This document shows positions 22,886 through 29,450 of a DNA stretch of 29,450 nucleotides, piece by piece. Below the pieces are notes generated by a model. That model was not told the DNA's origin. It made no database searches and was given only the letters and a program-made list of their open reading frames with translations. Position 1 is the stretch's first letter. Each line of letters opens with the position of its first letter. The translations under genes were made by a program, and so were the position numbers. Source of the DNA: DAOSVX01 sp964616495 (GTDB lineage Bacteria; Bacillota_I; Bacilli_A; RF39; UBA660); the NCBI GenBank assembly GCA_964616495.1, contig CAZTRF010000009.1, positions 1-29,450 on the forward strand, in the 5' to 3' direction.

Positions 22886-23500
22886 TTATTTAATGGCCTC
22901 TATATATTTTATTTTATTGTCTTTAAATTTCTCTTCATATTCGGTTTTGATATTAAATTGATCTTTACTATGTAAATCCAGACTAATATCTTTTATTTTA
23001 TAGTTACATTTTAATAAGGATAAAACTGAATTTTCAAATAATTGATTATTATCGGTTTTTATCTTTAATTGACAACCATTCTTAAAAATAGAATCATATT
23101 TAGAAAGAAAAAATTCATCAGTTAATCTTCTTTTAGAATGCCTTTTTTTTGGCCAAGGGTCACTAAAATTTAAGTAAAGCAAGGATATTTCTTCTTTAAA
23201 GATAATATCTATATTTTTAGCGTCTTCACACAAGAGAAACAAATTTGGTAAAGGGTCATGATTTTTAATGGCTTTACATATAACTGAATCAGACTTTTCC
23301 ATACCAATAAAATTAATATTAGGAAAAATTTTAGCCATTTCAAAAAGAAACTTTCCCTTTCCCATCCCTATTTCTAAATAAATAGGATTATCATTTTTAA
23401 ATAATTTTTGCCATTTTCCAAGCCATTTATTTGGACTTTTAATAAAATAAGAACAATTATTTATTATTTCTAATTTATTTTTAACATTCCTAGTTCTCAT
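22886..23500 (-). CDS. trmB: tRNA (guanine-N7-)-methyltransferase
   Basis: A 204-aa SAM-dependent enzyme making m7G46 in the tRNA variable loop. SAM motif YLEIGMGKGKFL (41-52), NFIGMEKSD, LCEDAKNI, the family signature LYLNFSDPWPKKRHSKRRLT (107-126), and LKIKTDN. It overlaps the 3' end of the upstream gene by 11 bases and lacks its own ribosome site, so translation is probably coupled. Confidence 0.94.
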   Translation of the reverse strand: MRTRNVKNKLEIINNCSYFIKSPNKWLGKWQKLFKNDNPIYLEIGMGKGKFLFEMAKIFPNINFIGMEKSDSVICKAIKNHDPLPNLFLLCEDAKNIDIIFKEEISLLYLNFSDPWPKKRHSKRRLTDEFFLSKYDSIFKNGCQLKIKTDNNQLFENSVLSLLKCNYKIKDISLDLHSKDQFNIKTEYEEKFKDNKIKYIEAIK

Positions 23501-24191
23501 GTGAATAAATTAATTTTCTCCCCTCATCCATTTGGCTAATATTTCTATAATATTGTAAATTTATGCTATCGTATAACTCACAAAGCTCTGCTAAAGCGTC
23601 TATATCTCCTTCTTTATGAAAACGTTTAGAAAGAGTCTTCATTTGGTGAATAGTATCAATTAAACCATCAATTCTAACTGTTCTCTTTTGACAATTTAAA
23701 ATCTCTATTCCATATCCTGAAGAAAGGCTTTCTTGTTCAAATATTCGCAACGAATCAGAACGCCAGCCATTAATTCCCCCTTCTTTTAAACTCCCCCTTC
23801 TTTGAGTAATATGCTTAAATGACTTCTCACCATCTGGTGATATAAGCGATTTATTAGTTATATCACGAACCGAATAAACTTCCTTTCTAGTAGCAAAACA
23901 ATTTCTTATTGTCTGCTCTTTTAAAGGGTGAAATAAACTATTAATATACATAATATTAAAATCAGAAAAATCAGAAAAATTAATAAAATCTATTTCTTTT
24001 TCCATTGGTATGCCACTAGCTATAGTTCTAAAAGTTATTCTTTCTACTGCCGAACCTTTTAACCCGAAAACGACCCTTTCTCCATCAATTCCTTCCATAA
24101 TAATTCTACCTTCATTTTCTTCTACAAGGTGATATCCTTCTCCCAAAATACTTTCAGCAACATCAGGTATTCGTTTAATAAGTAATTTCAT
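23490..24191 (-). CDS. Unknown protein co-transcribed with trmB
   Basis: A 233-aa soluble protein with a beta-rich N-terminal part (residues 1-70, GRIIMEGIDGERVVFGLKG) and a helical C-terminal part (IHQMKTLSKRFHKEGDIDALAELCELYDSI). Perfect AGGAGG ribosome site. I recognise no domain. The 11-base overlap with trmB links its expression to tRNA modification, without showing a function. Confidence 0.75.
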   Translation of the reverse strand: MKLLIKRIPDVAESILGEGYHLVEENEGRIIMEGIDGERVVFGLKGSAVERITFRTIASGIPMEKEIDFINFSDFSDFNIMYINSLFHPLKEQTIRNCFATRKEVYSVRDITNKSLISPDGEKSFKHITQRRGSLKEGGINGWRSDSLRIFEQESLSSGYGIEILNCQKRTVRIDGLIDTIHQMKTLSKRFHKEGDIDALAELCELYDSINLQYYRNISQMDEGRKLIYSHEN

Positions 24192-24212
24192 AAAAAACCT
24201 CCTAAATATATT

Positions 24213-24243
24213 TTAACATAAAAAAATTATTTTACATATAATA
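24213..24243 (+). promoter_or_regulatory. Promoter of the 24266 gene, sigma-A and sigma-K readings possible
   Basis: Sigma-A reading: TTAACA (24213-24218), 18-base spacer, TATAAT (24237-24242). Sigma-K reading: AC (24216-24217), 17-base spacer, CATATAATA (24235-24243), fitting CATANNNTA. The two overlap, so sequence alone cannot decide. Confidence 0.5.
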
Positions 24244-24265
24244 TCATAGTAAAGGAGATGTTTCA

Positions 24266-24553
24266 ATGCGTCGTGACCGCAATACTTTTTTTCAAGAATC
24301 TCAAATGTATAATACCAATTATATGCCTAACCAAATGATGCCTCCAAATGGTAATATGCCTTATCAACAAGGAGGATTTAATAGTAGTTACTATTATGGA
24401 ATGAATAATACGCCTCCCAATGAATTAGAAAATAGATTTTTAAAAATGGAACGCCAAATTAGTCAGTTGGAATCTAGAGTATCAAAATTAGAAAACAATT
24501 TAACAAGCATTCCAAATGAAATAGACAGCAATAATACTGTCTATATGATTTAA
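24266..24553 (+). CDS. Tyr/Met/Asn/Pro-rich protein with C-terminal coiled coil
   Basis: A 95-aa protein. Residues 1-52 are low-complexity and rich in Met, Asn, Pro, Gln, Gly and Tyr (NYMPNQMMPPNGNMPYQQGG, SSYYYG); residues 53-80 form a clear coiled coil (NRFLKMERQISQLESRVSKLENNL). This composition is common in spore coat and other structural surface-assembly proteins, but no family is recognised. AAAGGAGATG ribosome site. A sigma-K-like promoter reading (24216-24243) would support a coat role; this is inference. Its stop overlaps the stop of the convergent flippase gene by 4 bases. Confidence 0.72.
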   Translation: MRRDRNTFFQESQMYNTNYMPNQMMPPNGNMPYQQGGFNSSYYYGMNNTPPNELENRFLKMERQISQLESRVSKLENNLTSIPNEIDSNNTVYMI

Positions 24554-26193
24554 TAGCTTACTTTGCCAAAGGTAAGTTTTTTTATGATTTTAGAAACCAT
24601 TTCCTTACCAAACACTTTATCTAAAAGACCTATTTTTAAAGATATAATTAAATATGTTAGAGCCCCTAAAAAGCCATTTAATAAAATAAATAAAACTGAT
24701 GAAAATCTTGATGCCTCATTATAAGGAATTAAATATTTAATTATTATTAAAACTAAAATCATGGCTATCGTTGGAATCAAAGATTTTAATAATACCTTCC
24801 ATGTATCTTTAATATCAATGTTATGTTCTTTCTTTAAAAGTCTTAAAGCTATTCCTACCGATATACTATAACCTATTATGGTTGACATTATCGCTCCATA
24901 AAAGGCATAAATACCTACTTGATGGCATAACAGCATTAAAGGAACATCCAGCATTGCATTAATTAAAAATCCTAAAATGGTACTTAAATAAACCGCTTTA
25001 AATTTATTTAATCCTTGTAAAGTCGAGCCACTAACCATGTAAATATTAGAAAATAAAGCTGTAAAAACACTAAATCTAAAGATTATGGGACCATAATTAC
25101 TAACTCCATAAAAAGCAGTCCAAACTGATTTTGATAACATTGACAAACCTATAGTCATTGGAATTGATATAATTAATACAATTTGAAAAGCTTTATTTAT
25201 TTTAGACTTAACATCATTCCAATCTTTTTTAACAAAAGAAGAAACTATTGTAGGAATTAAGCTAACTGTCATACCGGTAGCTAAGGACCCTACAATCATA
25301 TTTAGTTTTGATCCTAAAGTAGTAATAGCATTAGTAATAAATTCGGCCTCAACGGCAGGATATTTCAAATAATTTAAAGTTCGTAATATTAAAACCATAT
25401 TAGTAAAACTATAAATCGAAACAGCCACATTAATAATAATAAATGGTATAGCATAAGTAATTATCTTTTTTAATATTTCTTTATTAGTAACAGAATCCTT
25501 TTTTTCATATTTAACCAAACCAAGTTGTTTCTTATTTTTGTTTATCTTTCTCAAAAGATATAAACATGCTACGGCCCCTCCAATAAAGGCACCCAAAACA
25601 GCTACTCCCACTGCTAAAGTAATCTTATCACTACCAATAAGCCTTATAACTAAATAGCTTCCCATTATAATGACAAATATTCTTGTAACTTGTTCAATAA
25701 TTTGGCAAATGCTAGATGGGGCAATAAATTTATGCCCCTGTAAATACCCCTTAGCAACACTTAAATAAGGAATAACCAAAATAGCAAAAGATACACACCT
25801 AATAACAAAAGTAACATCGGCAATGGTATTGCCGCCTTCTAAATTACCAATTATTAAAATAGATAGTTCTTTTGCAAATACAAATAAAATAACAAAACAA
25901 AATAAAGAAATATAAGTTACTATTTTCTTTCCTAATTTATATGCCCTGGTTTTGGCTTCTAACATTCCTAAAGTATTATATTCATTAATAATTTTAGATA
26001 TGGCAATAGGAAGACCAGCTGAACTTATTTCTAAAAATATATTATAAATATTATAAGCATATCCATATAGAGCACTCCCAGAACTTCCTACCGTAGCATA
26101 AAAAGGAATTATATATAACATTCCTAATAATTTAACAATAATAATTGCCGCTGTAGCAATAAATGTTCCTTCAACGAACGAGTTTTTCTTCAT
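24550..26193 (-). CDS. MOP-superfamily flippase, SpoVB/MurJ type
   Basis: A 547-aa membrane protein with about fourteen helices of the polysaccharide/lipid flippase fold. The start MKKNSFVEGTFIATAAIIIVKLLGMLYIIPFY and a segment near GYLQGHKFIAPSSICQIIEQVTRI match SpoVB and its paralogue YtgP/MurJ-like proteins of Bacilli, which flip lipid-linked peptidoglycan or cortex precursors. Because it directly follows a Cse60-like gene a sporulation (SpoVB) role is attractive, but a vegetative lipid II role cannot be excluded. Start ATG 26191-26193, 10 bases after the Cse60-like stop; a start 24 bases earlier overlapping that gene is possible. The plus-strand terminator of the neighbour lies inside its last codons. 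Confidence 0.88.
   Translation of the reverse strand: MKKNSFVEGTFIATAAIIIVKLLGMLYIIPFYATVGSSGSALYGYAYNIYNIFLEISSAGLPIAISKIINEYNTLGMLEAKTRAYKLGKKIVTYISLFCFVILFVFAKELSILIIGNLEGGNTIADVTFVIRCVSFAILVIPYLSVAKGYLQGHKFIAPSSICQIIEQVTRIFVIIMGSYLVIRLIGSDKITLAVGVAVLGAFIGGAVACLYLLRKINKNKKQLGLVKYEKKDSVTNKEILKKIITYAIPFIIINVAVSIYSFTNMVLILRTLNYLKYPAVEAEFITNAITTLGSKLNMIVGSLATGMTVSLIPTIVSSFVKKDWNDVKSKINKAFQIVLIISIPMTIGLSMLSKSVWTAFYGVSNYGPIIFRFSVFTALFSNIYMVSGSTLQGLNKFKAVYLSTILGFLINAMLDVPLMLLCHQVGIYAFYGAIMSTIIGYSISVGIALRLLKKEHNIDIKDTWKVLLKSLIPTIAMILVLIIIKYLIPYNEASRFSSVLFILLNGFLGALTYLIISLKIGLLDKVFGKEMVSKIIKKLTFGKVSY
24554..24583 (+). terminator. Terminator of the 24266 gene, inside the flippase coding end
   Basis: Stem CTTACTTT/AAGGTAAG with one wobble pair and loop GCCA, then T7. 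It occupies the final codons of the convergent flippase gene. Confidence 0.8.
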
Positions 26194-26203
26194 TTCTAAC
26201 CAC

Positions 26204-26380
26204 TCAATCTTCTTCATACACCACCATTGCCGAAAAGCAATATATTTGTTCATCGCCAAATAAAGATGTAGACACTTGAAACTTTATGTCAATTATATCA
26301 TTATTTGTTAAAGATAGAAACTCGTTTATTGATTTTTCTAAGTCCTTTTCATGATTTTCGTCAAATACTTTGACACGCAT
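26204..26380 (-). CDS. Cse60-like sporulation protein
   Basis: A 58-aa protein, MRVKVFDENHEKDLEKSINEF..., matching Bacillus subtilis Cse60 (about 60 aa, under sigma-E in that organism): the start RVKVFDExHEKDLE, then DIIDIKFQVS and a QIYCFSAMVVYE end. Start at ATG 26378-26380 with GAGGTG 5 bases upstream; an in-frame ATG 27 bases earlier lacks a site. Function in Bacillus is unknown. It is followed 10 bases later by the SpoVB-type flippase, so the two form an operon. No clear sigma-E promoter is visible upstream. Confidence 0.82.
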   Translation of the reverse strand: MRVKVFDENHEKDLEKSINEFLSLTNNDIIDIKFQVSTSLFGDEQIYCFSAMVVYEED

Positions 26381-26431
26381 AAGTACACCTCTTATCAAGA
26401 ATAGCACTTCAAAATGTCAAATAATGTAGAA

Positions 26432-26448
26432 AAAAGGCTATTTTTTAA
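26432..26448 (-). terminator. Weak terminator-like hairpin of the Gly-rich gene
   Basis: AAAAAA/TTTTTT stem with a 5-base loop (TAGCC), downstream of the stop at 26464. Only A-T pairs, so termination would be weak and read-through into the Cse60-like operon is possible. Confidence 0.35.
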
Positions 26449-26463
26449 ATATCTTTTGATCTA

Positions 26464-27951
26464 TTATCTATGATTTCTAATAATTATTACTCCAGAGCTT
26501 CCAGCAGCAGAACAATTGCCCCCAGTACCTGTATTATTACCAGTAAAAGAAGGAGGATTGACAGCTTGTGCGTAATCGTTACCGCCCGCTCCACCATAAG
26601 CATAGATAACTCCACTAGCTTCTCCAAACTCTCTAGTTGTCGTTCCTTGACCTTTGCCACCATAAAATGGTCCTCCAGAAGAATAGTTGGTTTTATTAGC
26701 TCCATTACCACCATTAGTTCCTCCGGCTCCCCAAGCTCCGCCACCAGAGCCACCTGCTCCTCCAATAGTACCCGAATTAGTATAATAAATTGCCGCTCCA
26801 CGTCCTCCACCAGCAGCCGTATTTTCAAAAGCAGTAGAAGAAGAACCGGCTGTATTTACAGCTCCTCCATCTCCTATATCTACAGGATAGCTCAATTCAC
26901 TTTCAATGGAAATTGAAGATATAGTATTAGTATATCCAGAGCCGCCACCACCTCTAATAGCAAATCCGGCAGTAGTACTATACCCACCACCACCGCCACC
27001 ACCTACTAAAAATAAGTCTATCATCATATTAAATTGAGGAATAAAAGTGCCATCAGTCAAGAATTTGATTCTAAAATTATGATTGCCATCATCAATAATA
27101 CTGTATGTGCCTGAAGTATAGCTGAATTTTTCACTAAGCCAGACCGCTTTAATGTTAATGTCAGTGCTGCCCATATAAAAATCATCTCCCAAAACGCTAG
27201 CCCCAACCCCCGATAAAATTTCCCATTCAAAAAAAGCGTCTTCATCTTTGGTAGGAAGAGGTAAAGTTATAGAAGAACCATTTTGTAAATCCATTGAAGT
27301 AGCAGAACTAATACTTCCTCCATTTAAATTTAGTGATAAAGTATTGGTTCTTCTGTCTTTGACCTTTATATTAGCTTGAAAACTTTTTCCGTTATTTTCT
27401 ACTCCAATATTTATTACAACAACATAATAGTTAGTAGAATTAGAAGATAAAACTAACTCGGTTGCTGCATGTAGCTTGCTTTTTTCTCCGGTAGAAGGCA
27501 ATATATTTCCGGTTGTCGGGCTTAAAATTGAACACAAAGAAGAAATGGTTTCTATAGTTGAATTATTGTAATTTTCCTCATTACATTGATATAAAATATA
27601 ATATGAATATGAATTATTAATAGAACTAGTTATTAAATTCCAGTTTATACTAATAGCCTGGCTTTCATCATAGATATTTTTTACTTTAAATTTTTTTAAA
27701 ATATTAAATGGATTAGCAGAAAGATTTAAGACTCCTGTCTCAACTTCCATAGTTCCGTTGTCGTAAGTGGTTATGAATGATCTAGTAATTTCTCCTTCAC
27801 CAAGCGTATTAACAGTTATTGTGTTATCTGAAATATTACCTATTAAATTAGTTCTTTGAAAGTATGCAAAAGAAAAACCCATTAAGCAAACTATCATAAA
27901 TACAATGCTAATTATTAAATAGTTTTTACGCTTTATTATAAAATCTGACAT
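26464..27951 (-). CDS. Secreted/anchored Gly-rich surface protein
   Basis: A 495-aa protein: signal anchor (residues 11-30, ending SFAYF as in TasA-like or camelysin proteins), an all-beta region (40-200), a Listeria-Bacteroides/InlB-B-like repeat (about 204-271, SLNLNGGSI...INIKAVW), and a C-terminal glycine-rich domain (313-495) with runs such as VGGGGGGGYS, GGGGSGY, GGAGGSGGGAWGAGG, ending SSGVIIIRNHR. That domain type is found in phage tail-fibre tips and surface adhesins. Start at ATG 27949-27951 with GAGGAG 6 bases upstream; an ATG 30 bases earlier has no site. No LPXTG sorting signal. Likely a surface adhesin; target unknown. Confidence 0.82.
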   Translation of the reverse strand: MSDFIIKRKNYLIISIVFMIVCLMGFSFAYFQRTNLIGNISDNTITVNTLGEGEITRSFITTYDNGTMEVETGVLNLSANPFNILKKFKVKNIYDESQAISINWNLITSSINNSYSYYILYQCNEENYNNSTIETISSLCSILSPTTGNILPSTGEKSKLHAATELVLSSNSTNYYVVVINIGVENNGKSFQANIKVKDRRTNTLSLNLNGGSISSATSMDLQNGSSITLPLPTKDEDAFFEWEILSGVGASVLGDDFYMGSTDINIKAVWLSEKFSYTSGTYSIIDDGNHNFRIKFLTDGTFIPQFNMMIDLFLVGGGGGGGYSTTAGFAIRGGGGSGYTNTISSISIESELSYPVDIGDGGAVNTAGSSSTAFENTAAGGGRGAAIYYTNSGTIGGAGGSGGGAWGAGGTNGGNGANKTNYSSGGPFYGGKGQGTTTREFGEASGVIYAYGGAGGNDYAQAVNPPSFTGNNTGTGGNCSAAGSSGVIIIRNHR

Positions 27952-28105
27952 GACAATCTCCTCTGTTATTTTTTTGTACACAAAAAGCTTTTTTTATCTT
28001 TAATACAAGTTTATCACAATTACATCATACTCGCAAGATTTGCTTTTTATTTTTGATTGTAAAATATAATTCTAATACAAATAATACGTCATTTTACAGT
28101 AAAGG
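27952..28105 (-). other. Intergenic leader with no assignable element
   Basis: The stretch upstream of the Gly-rich gene contains a short A/T palindrome (AAAAAGCTTTTT) but no clear promoter or terminator that I can defend. The preceding lipoprotein gene ends at 28106 without an obvious terminator hairpin. Confidence 0.3.
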
Positions 28106-28570
28106 TTAATTTGACAAGCTTTTTATTTCTTCATAACAAATTGACCTATCATTATATTTTATTAGTACTTTAAAGATTATTTTATTTATATCATCTTTAG
28201 TTTTAATATATCCCACTAAGATAATACCCTTAACTTTATTCTTGGCTTGATTAATTTCATTTGGATCTAAAGTAAGAGGTTTCTCATAAAGACCTGAAGT
28301 AGGAAATATATCAGTTGTTTCATAATTGTGAGTAATTATTGCCTTGATGTTATTCATTTCAATTGTTGGTTCATCTAAATAAAGACGATATATCCAATAA
28401 TCTTCAGTAAGCTTTTCTAAGGTGATATCAACATTAAAGGGAATATCTTCGGTAGTAGTTTCACACAATTCTGTTTCTTTAACAAAACTATAATACTCTT
28501 TTTCTAAAGAATTAGTCTTATTACAGGCCACTACCAAAAATAAAATTGTCAATAGTATTATTTTTTTCAT
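28106..28570 (-). CDS. Lipoprotein, apparently leaderless mRNA
   Basis: A 154-aa lipoprotein: signal peptide 1-15, lipobox VVAC with Cys16, then a soluble domain with strands and acidic patches (TTTEDIPFNVDITLEKL, KVKGIILVGYI). No domain recognised. There is no Shine-Dalgarno site: an extended -10 TGATATAAT (28577-28585) ends just 6 bases before the ATG, so transcription should begin at or next to the A of the start codon. Confidence 0.78.
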   Translation of the reverse strand: MKKIILLTILFLVVACNKTNSLEKEYYSFVKETELCETTTEDIPFNVDITLEKLTEDYWIYRLYLDEPTIEMNNIKAIITHNYETTDIFPTSGLYEKPLTLDPNEINQAKNKVKGIILVGYIKTKDDINKIIFKVLIKYNDRSICYEEIKSLSN

Positions 28571-28576
28571 AAATAT

Positions 28577-28614
28577 ATTATATCAAAATAAAAAGTCATT
28601 TAACATGACTTTTT
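28577..28614 (-). promoter_or_regulatory. Terminator plus extended -10 promoter
   Basis: Stem AAAAGTCAT (28591-28599) / ATGACTTTT (28605-28613) terminates the 28613 gene; its downstream edge adjoins TGATATAAT (28577-28585), an extended -10 for the lipoprotein. Confidence 0.7.
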
Positions 28615-28870
28615 AAAAACAGTTTTTACTTTTGTTGTCGTTTTCAAATGGTCCACCTTTACCTTCAGCCTTACGAGCTTCCCAGTATAAAGGAGAGATC
28701 TCTGATAATCTGATTTGTAACTCAGCAATTTGAGCATTTCTTTCACTAATATCTGCAGAACCTGGAGTTAAATATCTAGCACGGTCGTTTGCAAAATATA
28801 GTTCATCCATTTTGTTTCTAATAGCAGATATTTCACCAAGAATTTCATCGCTTGTTCTTTCATTTGACAT
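28613..28870 (-). CDS. Small helical protein, unknown
   Basis: An 85-aa soluble protein with a helical body (SDEILGEISAIRNKMDELYF, ISERNAQIAELQIRLSEISPLYWEARK) and a charged Gly/Asn tail. No family recognised. Start at ATG 28868-28870 with AAGGGGGAA upstream; an in-frame ATG 36 bases earlier lies in the promoter. It follows tuf as an independent unit with TTGACA-N16-TATCAT (28897-28924). Confidence 0.72.
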   Translation of the reverse strand: MSNERTSDEILGEISAIRNKMDELYFANDRARYLTPGSADISERNAQIAELQIRLSEISPLYWEARKAEGKGGPFENDNKSKNCF

Positions 28871-28896
28871 ACTATTTCCCCCTTCTTGTGCTACAT

Positions 28897-28924
28897 ATGA
28901 TACCACACTTTGCTAAAATGTCAA
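28897..28924 (-). promoter_or_regulatory. Promoter of the small helical protein gene
   Basis: TTGACA (28919-28924), 16-base spacer, TATCAT (28897-28902) on the minus strand, placed directly after the tuf terminator T-run. Confidence 0.75.
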
Positions 28925-28947
28925 CAAAAAAAGCACTGAAAGTGCTT
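28925..28947 (-). terminator. tuf terminator
   Basis: Seven-base stem AAGCACT/AGTGCTT with a 3-base loop followed by T7 on the minus strand. Confidence 0.88.
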
Positions 28948-28960
28948 AAAAATAACTAAA

Positions 28961-29450
28961 TTATTTTATAATTTCAGAAACTGACCCTGCTCCAACAGTA
29001 CGTCCACCTTCTCTAATAGAGAATTTAGTACCATTTTCTAGAGCAACTGGAGCAATTAATTCAACGGTCATTTCGATATTGTCTCCTGGCATAACCATTT
29101 CGACACCTGCTGGTAATTCAATAACACCAGTAACATCTGTAGTTCTAAAATAGAATTGTGGTCTGTAATTTGTGAAGAATGGAGTATGACGTCCGCCTTC
29201 TTCTTTAGTTAATACATAAACACTAGCTTTAAATTTCATATGTGGGGTAACTGACCCTGGTTTTGCTAATACTTGTCCTCTTTCAACATCTTCTCTGTTG
29301 ATTCCACGAAGTAATACACCAGCATTATCTCCAGCTTCAGCATAATCTAATGATTTTCTAAACATTTCGATACCAGTAACTACTGTTTTCTTAGTGTCTC
29401 TTAAACCAACGATTTCTACTTCATCATTTAACTTAACTTGTCCACGTTCA
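28961..29450 (-). CDS. tuf: Elongation factor Tu, 3' part only
   Basis: Delivers aminoacyl-tRNA to the ribosome. The window holds about 163 C-terminal residues: domain 2 (ERGQVKLNDEVEIVGL, TGIEMFRKSLDYAEAGDN, LLRGINREDVERGQVL) and domain 3 (HTPFFTNYRPQFYFRTTDVTG, MPGDNIEMTVEL, FSIREGGRTVGAGSVSEI). The reading frame runs unbroken to the window edge; the G domain lies beyond it. Terminated at 28925-28947. Confidence 0.97.
   Translation of the reverse strand, partial: ERGQVKLNDEVEIVGLRDTKKTVVTGIEMFRKSLDYAEAGDNAGVLLRGINREDVERGQVLAKPGSVTPHMKFKASVYVLTKEEGGRHTPFFTNYRPQFYFRTTDVTGVIELPAGVEMVMPGDNIEMTVELIAPVALENGTKFSIREGGRTVGAGSVSEIIK

Noticed and set aside
26470..26916. Open reading frames on both strands (plus 26470-26916, minus 26487-26828) inside the Gly-rich gene
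   Set aside because: They arise from the GGN-rich codons of the Gly-rich domain read in other frames; they have Ser/Arg- or Leu/Val-biased compositions and no ribosome sites.
26464..27951. Prophage tail-fibre gene
   Set aside because: The protein has a signal anchor and no phage neighbours; the domain is more likely part of a cell-surface protein.
1..29450. Recoded UGA (Mollicutes code 4)
   Set aside because: Conserved Trp positions are TGG (for example RSWWTS at about 1283-1300) and TGA ends several genes at the expected family length.
1..29450. CRISPR array, insertion sequence, integrase or toxin-antitoxin pair
   Set aside because: No direct-repeat array, transposase motif or recognisable toxin/antitoxin family was seen on either strand.

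Overview
The window comes from a low-GC Gram-positive chromosome of the Bacilli / Erysipelotrichia / RF39-like gut type. DNA is very AT-rich, Shine-Dalgarno sites are GGAGG or GGTGA, sigma-A promoters are TTGACA/TATAAT-like, terminators are U-tailed hairpins, and a T-box precedes tyrS. The standard code is used: Trp is TGG and TGA is a genuine stop (end of the Cse60-like gene and of the pyrimidine nucleoside phosphorylase). Most genes lie on the minus strand. No transposase, integrase, CRISPR array, rRNA or phage module was seen, so this looks like core chromosome with lineage-specific unknowns between housekeeping genes.

Layout. 1-1021: 5' part of typA/bipA (minus). 1097-2487: a membrane-anchored exported protein and a 56-aa membrane peptide fired from divergent promoters with overlapping -35 boxes. 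2503-4588: a diaminopentanoate-dehydrogenase-like oxidoreductase and a one-ring ClpB/ClpC-type AAA+ protein. 4716-4792: tRNA-Asn. 4828-5109: small unknown. 5182-8501: probable operon nifS-like cysteine desulfurase, mini-thioredoxin, thioredoxin/CcdA-like membrane protein, SPFH protein. 8580-10977: pduL, dusB, anchored exported unknown. 11066-13267 (plus): unknown, TtcA-like PP-loop protein, deoD, divergent from pduL across a perfect inverted repeat. 13297-15249: two-TM unknown and pyrimidine nucleoside phosphorylase. 15328-16821: large polytopic membrane protein. 16844-17278: Cys-rich CotY/CotZ-like spore coat protein. 17393-17707: membrane-anchored EIIB-like protein. 17720-19050: tyrS with T-box leader. 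19060-20586: 508-aa cytosolic unknown. 20655-22801: four-gene envelope operon (lipoprotein, disordered protein, DUF948-like, YtxH). 22886-24191: trmB with an unknown. 24266-24553: Tyr/Met/Asn/Pro-rich coiled-coil protein. 24550-26380: Cse60-like gene plus SpoVB/MurJ-type flippase. 26464-27951: Gly-rich surface protein. 28106-28570: lipoprotein. 28613-28870: small unknown. 28961-29450: 3' part of tuf.

How it fits together. Themes are translation and tRNA biology (typA, tuf, tyrS, trmB, dusB, TtcA-like, tRNA-Asn), nucleoside salvage (deoD, pdp), thiol/sulfur chemistry (the nifS-thioredoxin-CcdA cluster), acetyl-phosphate metabolism (pduL), and an endospore signature (CotY/Z-like, Cse60-like, SpoVB-like, possible sigma-K promoters). 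The sporulation signal and the compact T-box are the most interesting parts. I did not see a clear defence system or other obviously new multi-gene machine; the best candidates for undescribed biology are the nifS-thioredoxin-CcdA-SPFH operon, the four-gene YtxH envelope operon, the one-ring AAA+ protein and the EIIB-like protein with a displaced cysteine.
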